In this document: positions 47,923 through 56,855 of the stretch, piece after piece
Layout of the letters: each line of letters opens with the position of its first letter
Position numbering within the stretch: position 1 is the stretch's first letter
The notes under the pieces: model-generated
The model's database searches: none
Told to the model about the DNA's origin: nothing
The model's input: the letters and a program-made list of their open reading frames with translations, nothing else
From: Planctomycetota bacterium
GTDB lineage: Bacteria > Planctomycetota > Phycisphaerae > UBA1845
DNA length: 64,000 bases
Direction: 5' to 3'
Assembly: GCA_024280855.1 (NCBI GenBank)
Contig: JAJRPG010000034.1
Span: 43,255 to 107,254, forward strand
Position numbers and translations under genes: made by a program

Positions 47923-50160
47923 ATGAAACGTATTACTTATTTCACTGCGATCATATTAATTTGTTGCAGTACTATGGCTCAGGCGAACGATTGGCCATCA
48001 TGGCGAGGCCCTCAGCAAACGGGCATTACGCAAGAAAAGGCTATGGTCACAAGTTGGGGAGATGATAATTCTCAAGTGCTATGGCAGGTTCCCATCGGTG
48101 GCCGATCGACGCCTATTGTGATGGATGGTCGTGTGTTCATGATTGCCCCCGCAGGCGGCAACGAAACGTTACACGAGCGTATTGTGTGCCTCGATGCTGA
48201 CACCGGAAAAACAATCTGGGAACATCACATCAACGTGTTTCACACAGACATTGTAGAAAATCGACTGGGCTGGACGTCTGTCGTCGGCGACCCCGAAACC
48301 GGCAATGTCTACGCTCATGGCACGGGCGGGCAATTGGTATGTCTGTCTCGTGACGGTAAGCTCTTATGGCAGCATTCATTAACCGAAACCTTCGGACGCT
48401 CCAGCGGTTATGGCGGCAGATTACAAACGCCTATCATTGACGAAGACCGGGTCATTATTAGTTTTACTTATATCCTCACGCAGTGGGGCACGGGCAAGAA
48501 AAAAGCTGGACATCGCTACTACGCTTTTGATAAGCGAACCGGTGAAGTTGCTTGGTGGGCGCAACCAGGGGGTCGGCCACTTAACACAACCTATTCTGCG
48601 CCAGTCGTAACCGTGGTAGACGGGCAGCGAATGCTTATTGCCGGTAACGCCGACGGTAATGTTTACGGTTTGAAAGCGCGCACCGGCGAAAAGGTGTGGA
48701 CCTTCAAACTAAGCAGAGGCGGGCTGAATAGCTCAGCCGTTGCTGATGGTAAGTATGTTTACATCGCTCATAGCGAAGAAAATATTTCCGGAACTGTCAT
48801 GGGCCGCGTGGTGTGCATTGATGCTTCTGGAAAAGGTGACATCACCGAGACAGGCGAAGTCTGGCGGGCGGATGGACTCAAGGTTGGTTATTCCTCTCCG
48901 GCGCTAGCGAATGGTCGTTTGTATGCGGTGACGAACTCCGCGCAAATGCACTGTTTGGACGCTAAAACTGGTAAGTCCTATTGGTCCGAGAGTGTTGGAC
49001 GCGTAGCTAAGGGGTCTCCCACGGTCACGGCGGATGGCTATATATACTTCGGCGAAGTGAACGCCCGTTTTCACATTCTCAAAGATGCGGGCGATCATTG
49101 TGAAATCGTTTCCACTAAGCAGTTTACCCGCGAGGACAAAATTGTGATTGAGGTCAACGGCACGCCCGCTGTCGCCAATGGCCGAGTCTACTTTATGAAT
49201 AACGATGCGACTTATTGCCTGGGTAGTAAAGATGCCAAGACCATGTCGCTTCCAGTTCCAACCATGATGGCTGAAGCTTCAGCCAATAATGAAGCACCCA
49301 CTAGCCTGCAAGTTGTACCCGCAGAGGCTACGCTTCATCCAGGTGGGACGGTCAAATTGACCGCTAAATTGTTCGACGACCACGGCGTATTGATTTCATC
49401 GCCGGATGTCGTGTGGGAAGTCGCTGGTACGCGTGGCTCTATTGAAAAAGATGGCTCATTTACGGCTGATTCTGCCAATGCGTTTTCGGCGGGGTTGGTG
49501 ACGGCCACTTATGGTCAATTAAAAGCCAAGGCTAGATTGCGTGTGAGTCCACGTCTTCCGATCGAAGAAAATTTTGACAACATGAAAGTAGGCACGCAGC
49601 CACCCGGTTGGATTGGTGTGGATGCCAAGACGAAGCTGGTCGAAAAAGATGGCACTGTTGTGTTCCAAAAGATGGCCTTGCGACCTTCTGCGAAATATAT
49701 GCGAATGCGAGCCTTTGCGACGCCACCGATGCCAACAGGATATACGGTAGAAGTGGACATGCGTGGCGAGTTAAAGCCTGGCAAAAGGCCAACACTTCCG
49801 GACATGGGTATTATCAACGCTCGATACAAATTGATTATGCTCGGTCGAGATAAAAAGCTTCGGCTCGTGACTTATTCTCCCATACCTCGCGTGCAAAAAG
49901 ACATAGATTATGAGATGCAGCCGGACGTTTGGTATCGCGGCAAGTTGCGCGTTGATATTCAAGACGGCAAAGCCATCGTGCGGGGTAAGGTTTGGCCAAA
50001 GGATAGCGCAGAGCCAGGAGCCTGGACCATTGAAATGATCGACCCGCATCCCAATACAGAAGGAAGCCCAGGCTTGTATGCTTATTCCAAAGGGGCTACG
50101 GTCCGTCGAACGGGTGCGCCAATCTTCTTTGACAATTATCGAGTAACTAAAAATGATTAG
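47923..50160 (+). CDS. Secreted PQQ-like beta-propeller protein with Ig-like and C-terminal beta domains
   Basis: A signal peptide (residues 1-21, after TMAQA) leads into WPSWRGPQQTGIT and a propeller of BamB/PQQ type to about residue 440. Its blades carry repeats such as CLDADTGKTIWEHH, AFDKRTGEVAWWAQ, GLKARTGEKVWTFK and CLDAKTGKSYWSES. A Big-type Ig-like domain spans about 450-545 (LQVVPAEATLHPGGTVKLTA). A C-terminal concanavalin-like domain starts with EENFDNMKVGTQPPGW. True PQQ binding is not assured; such proteins in planctomycetes often lack the cofactor residues. GGGAGAA stands 10 nt before the ATG. The next PQQ gene begins about 13 bases after the stop. Confidence 0.87.
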   Translation: MKRITYFTAIILICCSTMAQANDWPSWRGPQQTGITQEKAMVTSWGDDNSQVLWQVPIGGRSTPIVMDGRVFMIAPAGGNETLHERIVCLDADTGKTIWEHHINVFHTDIVENRLGWTSVVGDPETGNVYAHGTGGQLVCLSRDGKLLWQHSLTETFGRSSGYGGRLQTPIIDEDRVIISFTYILTQWGTGKKKAGHRYYAFDKRTGEVAWWAQPGGRPLNTTYSAPVVTVVDGQRMLIAGNADGNVYGLKARTGEKVWTFKLSRGGLNSSAVADGKYVYIAHSEENISGTVMGRVVCIDASGKGDITETGEVWRADGLKVGYSSPALANGRLYAVTNSAQMHCLDAKTGKSYWSESVGRVAKGSPTVTADGYIYFGEVNARFHILKDAGDHCEIVSTKQFTREDKIVIEVNGTPAVANGRVYFMNNDATYCLGSKDAKTMSLPVPTMMAEASANNEAPTSLQVVPAEATLHPGGTVKLTAKLFDDHGVLISSPDVVWEVAGTRGSIEKDGSFTADSANAFSAGLVTATYGQLKAKARLRVSPRLPIEENFDNMKVGTQPPGWIGVDAKTKLVEKDGTVVFQKMALRPSAKYMRMRAFATPPMPTGYTVEVDMRGELKPGKRPTLPDMGIINARYKLIMLGRDKKLRLVTYSPIPRVQKDIDYEMQPDVWYRGKLRVDIQDGKAIVRGKVWPKDSAEPGAWTIEMIDPHPNTEGSPGLYAYSKGATVRRTGAPIFFDNYRVTKND

Positions 50161-50173
50161 GAAAATTTCTGAT

Positions 50174-51664
50174 ATGCAAACAAAGAAAAAACGAGCCGCG
50201 GGTTTCAACCCGCGCGGTATTACGGCATTGATAACACTGCTGTCATTTATACTTGTCACATCATCCCAAGCAGAGCCTCTATCCAAAGCCCATCGCGGCG
50301 ATTGGACGATGTGGGGGGGCACGCCGGACCGAAATATGGTTTCGGGTGAAACCGGCATTGCTGAAAAGTGGGACATTAAATCAGGCTTAAATATCAAGTG
50401 GAAGTCTAAGCTCGGTTCTCAAACTTATGGCAATCCCATAGTTGCGCAGGGTAAGGTTTTGGTTGGTACGAACAATCGCGGGTATCTTCGCCCCAATATT
50501 AAGGGCGACAAGGGCGTGATTGTTTGCGTCGAGGAAAAAACCGGAAAGTTTCTCTGGCAACTTACTCACGACAAGCTGCCGACAGGCCGGGTGAACGATT
50601 GGCCTGAGCAGGGCATTTGTTCTGCGCCTTGGGTTGAAGGTGATCGAATCTATTACGTCAGCAACCGTTGCGAGTTGGTGTGCGCTGATTTGAACGGATT
50701 CCTTGATGGCGAAAACGACGGTCCATACAAGGATGAAAAATATACAGAAAAGCAGGACGGCGACATCATTTGGATCTTGGATATGTTTGAAGAGCTGGAA
50801 GTTTTTCCGCATAACCTAGCGACCAGTTCGCCTGTTGGCGCTGGCAATCTCATTTTCGTATCGACGTCTAATGGCGTGGACGAAGGGCACCTCAACATGC
50901 CCGTGCCAGACGCTCCGGATTTTCTCGCTGTCGATAAGCGAACGGGAAAAATCGTTTGGGAAGCAGGCCATCCAGCGGACAAGGTGTTGCATGGCCAATG
51001 GTCCTCTCCGGCGTATGGTGTGATCGACGGAACCGCTCAGGCGATTTTCACTGGCGGTGACGGGTGGTGTTATTCTTATGAGGCAACAACCGGAAAGCTG
51101 CTTTGGAAGTTCAACCTGAATCCTCAAGATTCTAAATGGATTTTGGGTGGCAGAGGCACGAAAAATAATATCATCGCAACGCCCGTCATTCAGGATAACA
51201 AAGTCCTCCTAGCTGTGGGGCAAGACCCCGAACACGGCGAAGGGCCTGGACATTTTTTCAGTATTGATGCGACAAAGCGTGGCGACATTACTAAGACCGG
51301 ACTCGTGTGGCATATCGGTGGTGACGATTTCCATCGCACCATGTCATCCGCCACTGTCGCAGATGGCCTGGTATATAACGCTGATCTTAGCGGTTTTCTT
51401 TATTGTTTAGATGAAAAAACCGGCAAAGAGTACTGGAAATACGACACCATGTCAGCTATCTGGGGTTCGGCACTTGTGGTGGATGGCAAGGTGTTTTTGG
51501 GAACCGAAGATGGCGAAGTGATCGTACTCAAGCATGGCAAAGAATTGAAAAAGATAGCTGTCAACGATACAGGCAACTCCGTCTACACCACACCAGTCGC
51601 AGCTAATGGCGTACTTTATATCAGTAATCGTAATACGTTGTATGCGATTGAGAAAACGAAATAG
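50174..51664 (+). CDS. Secreted PQQ-like beta-propeller protein, signal peptide region containing a repeat
   Basis: From the ATG at 50174, which has AGGAAA 9 nt upstream, the product has 496 residues. The signal sequence (to about residue 34, TSSQA) is followed by a propeller with repeats such as CVEEKTGKFLWQLT, AVDKRTGKIVWEAG, SYEATTGKLLWKFN and CLDEKTGKEYWKYD. Residues about 7-14 (RAAGFNPR) are encoded by a copy of the dispersed GAGCCGC palindrome at 50193-50217, a rare case of an intragenic copy. The ATG at 50153 overlaps the previous gene and is less likely. It lies directly between the first propeller gene and the LuxE-like gene. Confidence 0.86.
   Translation: MQTKKKRAAGFNPRGITALITLLSFILVTSSQAEPLSKAHRGDWTMWGGTPDRNMVSGETGIAEKWDIKSGLNIKWKSKLGSQTYGNPIVAQGKVLVGTNNRGYLRPNIKGDKGVIVCVEEKTGKFLWQLTHDKLPTGRVNDWPEQGICSAPWVEGDRIYYVSNRCELVCADLNGFLDGENDGPYKDEKYTEKQDGDIIWILDMFEELEVFPHNLATSSPVGAGNLIFVSTSNGVDEGHLNMPVPDAPDFLAVDKRTGKIVWEAGHPADKVLHGQWSSPAYGVIDGTAQAIFTGGDGWCYSYEATTGKLLWKFNLNPQDSKWILGGRGTKNNIIATPVIQDNKVLLAVGQDPEHGEGPGHFFSIDATKRGDITKTGLVWHIGGDDFHRTMSSATVADGLVYNADLSGFLYCLDEKTGKEYWKYDTMSAIWGSALVVDGKVFLGTEDGEVIVLKHGKELKKIAVNDTGNSVYTTPVAANGVLYISNRNTLYAIEKTK
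50193..50217 (+). repeat. Dispersed GAGCCGC palindrome, copy 5, inside a coding region
   Basis: A perfectly paired short form: GCGGGT and ACCCGC around TTCA, flanked by GAGCC and GCGG. It lies within the signal-peptide n-region of the PQQ propeller gene starting at 50174, encoding Arg-Ala-Ala-Gly-Phe-Asn-Pro-Arg in frame. All other copies here are intergenic or begin on a stop codon. Confidence 0.78.
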
Positions 51665-51712
51665 TAGTGTGTGGCTAGTGGTAATGTTTTTGTTTGGTTA
51701 AGGATTTAAGCC

Positions 51713-52819
51713 GTGACATCATCATCGACGACATCATCTGGAACATCTTTGGACCAGCGCATATCTCAGGTGCGAGAATGCCTGGATGAGCATACGCGAG
51801 ATATAATCGCGTGGCATTTTGATCCCAAGACCGGATGCCCGTTTTGGCTGGATTATGCTGAAACAATGAGCTTTGATCCGCGTAAAGAAGTTAAGGCTTA
51901 CGATGATCTTGATAAGTTCGATAATTTTCAAGACCAATGGCTGCGCGAAGGTGACATCAGGCGGTGGGTTCCCAAGGGGCTTGCTGGCAAGCCGATATAT
52001 GTTTTTGAAACCGGCGGTAGCACTGGCCGACCCAAGGCGCGGATCAACATTGAAGATTTCAAAATTGATTACGAATTATTCAGCGGCACGCTCTCGGATG
52101 AAGCTTTCCCCAAAGGCGCAGATTGGCTCATGCTTGGCCCCAGTGGGCCTCGACGTTTACGCCTTGCGGTAGAGCATCTTTGTCAGTTTCGTGAGGGCAT
52201 ATGCTTTAGCATCGATCTTGATCCACGATGGGTAACAAAGCTGATTAAGTCGGGCCGCATGACAGAAATGCACGAATACAAAGACCACGTCATCAACCAA
52301 GGGCTAACTCTACTTCGTGCTCACGAAAACATTCAATGTATTTTTACCACACCCAAATTACTCGAAGCTTTGTGCGAAAAGGTCTCACTTAAGAAGCTGG
52401 GGATCAAAGGTGTTTTCTGTGGCGGTACGCAATTAACGGCTCAGTTCCATCGCTTCGCACGAGAAGAGTTGTTGGAAGGGGCGATAGAATTTGTGCCAAC
52501 TTACGGCAATACGCTCATGGGTCTTGCTTGCCATAAGCCTTATGTACCAGAAGATAATTATAGCGTTATTTATTACCCGCCATCGCCGCGTGCGATGATC
52601 GAAGTGGTTGATCCAGACAATACTGATCGCGTGGTAGATTATGGCGAGACAGGGCGCGCTCGGTTAACGACCTTAACCAAAGAATTTTTCATGCCGCGAT
52701 TCCTGGAACGCGACGAAGGCGTTCGCCACGCGCCGTGTGGCGCTTTCGCCTGGGACGGTATTGGTGATGTGCGTCCATTCTCCGGTTTTGCAACACCCAT
52801 CGTTGAGGGGGTTTATTGA
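51713..52819 (+). CDS. LuxE/PaaK-like adenylating enzyme, short form
   Basis: The 368-residue protein has the adenylate-forming phosphate loop ETGGSTGRPKARI near 98, TYGNTLMGLACHKPY near 264 and the DYGETGRARLTTLTKEFFMP segment near 305. It lacks the C-terminal lid domain found in the 430-residue ligase upstream, which makes its size that of LuxE acyl-protein synthetases. In those, a C-terminal Cys holds the acyl group before transfer to the LuxC reductase; here Cys342 (HAPCGAF) lies in a comparable place. The start is GTG at 51713, with AAGGAT 9 nt upstream. Its TGA overlaps the ATG of the reductase gene by one base, so the two are translationally coupled and probably act together. Confidence 0.78.
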   Translation: MTSSSTTSSGTSLDQRISQVRECLDEHTRDIIAWHFDPKTGCPFWLDYAETMSFDPRKEVKAYDDLDKFDNFQDQWLREGDIRRWVPKGLAGKPIYVFETGGSTGRPKARINIEDFKIDYELFSGTLSDEAFPKGADWLMLGPSGPRRLRLAVEHLCQFREGICFSIDLDPRWVTKLIKSGRMTEMHEYKDHVINQGLTLLRAHENIQCIFTTPKLLEALCEKVSLKKLGIKGVFCGGTQLTAQFHRFAREELLEGAIEFVPTYGNTLMGLACHKPYVPEDNYSVIYYPPSPRAMIEVVDPDNTDRVVDYGETGRARLTTLTKEFFMPRFLERDEGVRHAPCGAFAWDGIGDVRPFSGFATPIVEGVY

Positions 52820-54240
52820 TGTTGCACATCCCCGCATTGCGTCTAGGTCAGCCCTACGAAAGCATGACGAAAGTAGAGATTCTTCATCACGCCACAGGCG
52901 AGCCGGTTGCCTTGGTCAGTCAGGTTAACAGCGGAATCATAGGCCGAGATAGGAACCTAATAGCTGACGATGTGCTGGAAAATTACAGCGTCGCAGAGCT
53001 GTTGGAAATGTCTCGCCACGCCGCAGAATTGTTTATGACAGCCTCGCTGCCTCTTGGCGACACGATGCAATCATTCAACGATTATGTGAAACAACTCTCA
53101 TCGACGACGGGGATGCCGATCACTTATTGCCGTCACAACGCGTCTAAAATTTATAATGTATTGAGCCAAATCGAAACCGTGATTCGCGGTTTGACGCGCG
53201 GCTTTGATCTATCCATTCTCGATGTTGGTCATGGCAAAAGTGCAGGCGGCACGCTTAGCTTTTTTAGAGACGGTCGCGTATTCGGGGCGGTGTTACCAAG
53301 CAACTCGCCGGGCGTACATTCATTATGGGCGCCAGCTATTGCGCTCAAAGCGCCGCTCATGCTCAAGCCAGGTCGAGAGGAGCCTTGGACGCCATACCGC
53401 ATGATTCAAGCGTTTATCGAAGCCGGCGTTCCGAAGGAGGCCTTTGGTTTTTATCCTACCGATCATGCTGGTGCGGGCGAGTTACTTCGCCAGGTCGATC
53501 GATCCATGCTCTTTGGTGGCTCAGCTACGACGGCCCCTTACAAAAATGATCCGCGCGTAGAAGTTCATGGCCCAGGATTTAGTAAAGTATTGTTTGGCGA
53601 GGATTCGGTTGACGATTGGGAAAAGCATATTGACATGATCGCGGCATCCATCGCAGCTAATGGCGGTCGATCTTGCATTAACGCTTCCGGGGTTTGGACT
53701 CCCAGAGACGGGCGAGAGATCGCAGAGGCATTAGCCAAAAAACTTTCTACGATACAAGCGTTACCTGCGGACAATGCCGACGCTCAGATAGCCGCGTTTG
53801 CCAATGCTAATGTCGCCAAACAAATTTCCGCGATGATCGATAACGATTTGAATATTGATGGCGCGACAGACCTGGCTCAGGCGTGTCGTAGTCAAGAAAG
53901 ATTGGTACATCTAGGGCGATGTGCCTATTTATTACCGACGATAATTCATTGCGACGATCGAGATCATCCGCTATCCAATCGTGAATTTTTGTTTCCATTC
54001 GCCTCCGTGGTTGAGTGCCCCGTCGATCAAATGCCTGCATCTATAGGCCCAACACTGGTCGCCACCGCAATCACGCAGGATGAGTCATTTAAGAAAAGAT
54101 TGATGGCTTGCTCGCATATTGATCGCTTGAACATTGGCGCTATCCCGACCTATCAACTAAGTTGGGACCAGCCTCACGAAGGTAATCTGTTCGAGCATTT
54201 GTATCGTCAGCGCGCTTTCCAAGTCGAGTCTGCGGCATGA
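52819..54240 (+). CDS. LuxC-like / ALDH-fold acyl or aryl reductase
   Basis: From the ATG at 52819 the 473-residue protein follows the course of the aldehyde-dehydrogenase superfamily in its acyl-reductase branch. GAVLPSNSPGVHSLW near 155 binds the nucleotide, ALKAPLMLKPGREEPWTP near 175 continues it, and NGGRSCINASGVW near 281 carries the catalytic Cys286. In the LuxC model the enzyme accepts an acyl group from the LuxE partner and reduces it with NADPH to the aldehyde. The substrate may be an aromatic acid, given the chorismate-lyase-like gene nearby. It overlaps the genes on both sides by 1 and 4 nt. Confidence 0.8.
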   Translation: MLHIPALRLGQPYESMTKVEILHHATGEPVALVSQVNSGIIGRDRNLIADDVLENYSVAELLEMSRHAAELFMTASLPLGDTMQSFNDYVKQLSSTTGMPITYCRHNASKIYNVLSQIETVIRGLTRGFDLSILDVGHGKSAGGTLSFFRDGRVFGAVLPSNSPGVHSLWAPAIALKAPLMLKPGREEPWTPYRMIQAFIEAGVPKEAFGFYPTDHAGAGELLRQVDRSMLFGGSATTAPYKNDPRVEVHGPGFSKVLFGEDSVDDWEKHIDMIAASIAANGGRSCINASGVWTPRDGREIAEALAKKLSTIQALPADNADAQIAAFANANVAKQISAMIDNDLNIDGATDLAQACRSQERLVHLGRCAYLLPTIIHCDDRDHPLSNREFLFPFASVVECPVDQMPASIGPTLVATAITQDESFKKRLMACSHIDRLNIGAIPTYQLSWDQPHEGNLFEHLYRQRAFQVESAA

Positions 54241-55385
54241 CCGAAGATTCGTTCACGTTACCCGCTATTCTCGAACACTCACCTGTGCGCGTTCTTTTTG
54301 GCCAAGGTTTATTAGACGAACTAGGCCGATGCGCACGCGAAGAGGGTGCGCGTGGTGTGTTGCTCGTGACCGACCCTGGTATTGTAAAAGCGGGTTACGC
54401 AGATCGAGCGAAAGATTCATTAGAAAAAGCTGGTGTAGACGTTTTTCTTTTTGACGGAACACACGAAAATCCCACCACCGACAACGTCGCAGCCGGGGTG
54501 ACATTAGCGCGGCAACACCCGATAAATTTTATTGTCGGTCTGGGCGGTGGTAGTGCGATGGACTGCGCCAAAGGCATCAACTTAATTCTCACCAATGGCC
54601 GAACGATGGCTGATTATTGGGGAGAGGGTAAAGCGACGGAAAAGTTGCTGCCGATGATTCTCGTACCCACAACCGCTGGCACGGGTAGCGAAGCGCAATC
54701 GTTCGCGCTCATTAGCGATGCAGATACCAAGCAAAAAATGGTATGTGGTGATCGTCGTTTGCCTCAAGAGGGCGGGCTTCGACCCAGGCTCACCATTCTC
54801 GATCCTCAACTCACGCGCAGTCAGCCCAAAGCAGTAGCCGCCGCAGCTGGGATAGATGCCATAGCCCACGCAGTTGAAACATCTGGAACCACACGCCGTA
54901 ATGAGGTGTCGAGAGTATTTTCGAAACATGCTTGGCGGCTGCTCTCCTTATCGTACGGATCGGTTACGCCTGATGATGGTTTTGGACGAGCGAATATGTT
55001 GTTAGGTGCGCACCTGGCTGGCGCAGCTATTGAACAATCGATGTTAGGCGCGGCTCATGCGTGTGCCAATCCGTTGACATCAAATTACGGTATCGTTCAT
55101 GGGCAAGCAGTGGGTCTATTGTTGCCGCATGTAGTGCGTTTTAATAGTGCGAACGGCGAAAATGTTTATGAGGATTTAACGACTGATCCGAATTCGCTAG
55201 CCCAACAATTGTCAAAATTTCTAACAACCAGCGGGCTACCGACATGTTTAGACGATTGCGGCGTAGATCGCGCTTCGCTACCCGCTTTAGCTACCTTAGC
55301 CAGTAAACAGTGGACTGCGGGCTTTAATCCCCGGCCAGTAGGCGAAGCTGAGCTTCTTGAAATCTACGAAGCCGCTTTCGCCTAA
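54237..55385 (+). CDS. Iron-containing alcohol dehydrogenase
   Basis: This 382-residue group III dehydrogenase has the NAD(P)-binding GGGSAMDCAKGINLIL near 103, PTTAGTGSEAQSFALIS near 144, and the metal-binding histidines in GIDAIAHAVE near 206 and SNYGIVHGQAVGLLLPH near 280. It would reduce the aldehyde made by the preceding gene product to an alcohol, or run in reverse. Its ATG overlaps the stop of the reductase gene (ATGA). Together with the two upstream genes it makes a compact carboxylic-acid-to-alcohol module. A 156-base gap separates it from the radical SAM gene. Confidence 0.9.
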   Translation: MTEDSFTLPAILEHSPVRVLFGQGLLDELGRCAREEGARGVLLVTDPGIVKAGYADRAKDSLEKAGVDVFLFDGTHENPTTDNVAAGVTLARQHPINFIVGLGGGSAMDCAKGINLILTNGRTMADYWGEGKATEKLLPMILVPTTAGTGSEAQSFALISDADTKQKMVCGDRRLPQEGGLRPRLTILDPQLTRSQPKAVAAAAGIDAIAHAVETSGTTRRNEVSRVFSKHAWRLLSLSYGSVTPDDGFGRANMLLGAHLAGAAIEQSMLGAAHACANPLTSNYGIVHGQAVGLLLPHVVRFNSANGENVYEDLTTDPNSLAQQLSKFLTTSGLPTCLDDCGVDRASLPALATLASKQWTAGFNPRPVGEAELLEIYEAAFA

Positions 55386-55541
55386 ATATCTCGACCAAGG
55401 CATGTAACATCTGCGTGTCAATATAGCTGTCCACAAGATATTACATTGAGTCGCTTCACCAAGTCGTTATACTCGTAGACTGAAGATTTTGAAAACGATG
55501 TTAGCCAGGACAAGGGCGTCTGTTGTAAGCGAGTCAACACT

Positions 55542-56855
55542 GTGAACTTGGAAATTCTCAACGACAAAACAGAAGTTGGCACTTACTTCGTCTCTAATTA
55601 TCCACCGTTCTCCGTGTGGTCGCCTGAACATATTCCCAAGGCCAATGATTTTCTGGATAAACCCTTAACAGATACTTCGCCCGTCGGGTTGTACATTCAT
55701 ATTCCGTTCTGTCGCAAGCGATGTAAGTTTTGTTACTTTCGTGTTTACACAGACAAAAATTCCAACGAAGTAGAATCTTATCTCGACGCCTTAGGTAAAG
55801 AAGTCGCCTTGTACGCCGACCGTGCAGGGCTGAAAGATCGTCATTTTGAATTTGTCTATTTCGGCGGTGGAACACCTTCGTTTTTAAGCGAAGCACAGTT
55901 GCAGCGTCTTGTTGATCGAATCGCGAAATATTGGAACTGGGAAAAAGCCAAAGAGGTTACATTTGAATGTGAGCCTGGCACGCTTAAAAAAGGCAAGCTC
56001 GAAACCATCAAAGCCATCGGCGTGACGCGATTGAGTTTGGGCGTCGAACATTTCGACGACGACGTCTTAGAGTTAAATGGCCGGGCGCATAAATCGCCTG
56101 AGATTTTCCGCGCTTATGATTGGGCACGCGAGGTTGGATTTGATCAAATCAACATCGACCTCATCGCGGGCATGGTGGGTGATACGACGAAAACCTGGGA
56201 GGAGACGGTCGCCAAAGCTGTTGCGCTCGACCCGGACAGCGTCACTATTTACCAAATGGAGTTGCCGCCCAACACCACGATTTCTCACGACATGACTCAA
56301 TCCGGAACGGCTTCGCCCGTCGCAGATTGGCCAACCAAACGCGCCTGGGTGGACTACGCTTTTCAAGCTTTTGAAGCCGCGGGCTATGTCGTGTCGAGTG
56401 GCTATACGATGGTCAAGCCATCCGTCGGTTCAGGCTTTGTCTATCGTGATTCCATCTGGCACGGCGCGGATATGATTGGCATGGGCGTCGCCTCCTTTTC
56501 TCACTTTCAAGGCGTGCACTATCAAAACGCTGACAAATGGGAGGACTACATCGGCAAGCTCCAAGCTGGAGAATTGCCACTGTCTCGCGCATTCCAGATG
56601 TCACCGCGACAAGCCTTGATTCGTGAGCTTGTTTTGCAGCTCAAGCTAGGGCGCATCGACGCGGCCTATTTTCAAAATAAATTCGGGGTTGATGTTTTAG
56701 ATGTTTATGCCGATGTCGTTAGCGCGTTGGTTGATAAAGGATTTGCTACGATTACAGGGCAAAAATTACACCTGTCTCGTCAAGGCCTGCTCCGTGTGGA
56801 TGGATTGTTGCCCGCTTTTTTTGAACCACAAATTCAAGGTGGCCAATCCGCGTGA
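55542..56855 (+). CDS. HemN/HemW-like radical SAM enzyme
   Basis: The 437-residue protein has the cluster motif IPFCRKRCKFCYF with Cys57, Cys61 and Cys64, then YFGGGTPSFLSEAQLQRLV near 107, FECEPGTLKKGKLETI near 143 and SLGVEHFDDDVLELNGRAH near 168. It ends with a HemN C-terminal domain near 355-430. This is the architecture of HemN/HemW and of the class C radical SAM methylases and cyclopropanases that share it. Because the neighbours are aromatic-metabolism genes, not haem genes, a role in modifying the pathway product is more likely than coproporphyrinogen oxidation. The start is GTG at 55542. The stop overlaps the next gene (GTGA). Confidence 0.86.
   Translation: MNLEILNDKTEVGTYFVSNYPPFSVWSPEHIPKANDFLDKPLTDTSPVGLYIHIPFCRKRCKFCYFRVYTDKNSNEVESYLDALGKEVALYADRAGLKDRHFEFVYFGGGTPSFLSEAQLQRLVDRIAKYWNWEKAKEVTFECEPGTLKKGKLETIKAIGVTRLSLGVEHFDDDVLELNGRAHKSPEIFRAYDWAREVGFDQINIDLIAGMVGDTTKTWEETVAKAVALDPDSVTIYQMELPPNTTISHDMTQSGTASPVADWPTKRAWVDYAFQAFEAAGYVVSSGYTMVKPSVGSGFVYRDSIWHGADMIGMGVASFSHFQGVHYQNADKWEDYIGKLQAGELPLSRAFQMSPRQALIRELVLQLKLGRIDAAYFQNKFGVDVLDVYADVVSALVDKGFATITGQKLHLSRQGLLRVDGLLPAFFEPQIQGGQSA

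Noticed and set aside
50153..50173. ATG at 50153 as start of the second propeller gene
   Set aside because: It overlaps the previous gene by 8 nt and lacks a ribosome site, whereas the ATG at 50174 has AGGAAA at 9 nt.
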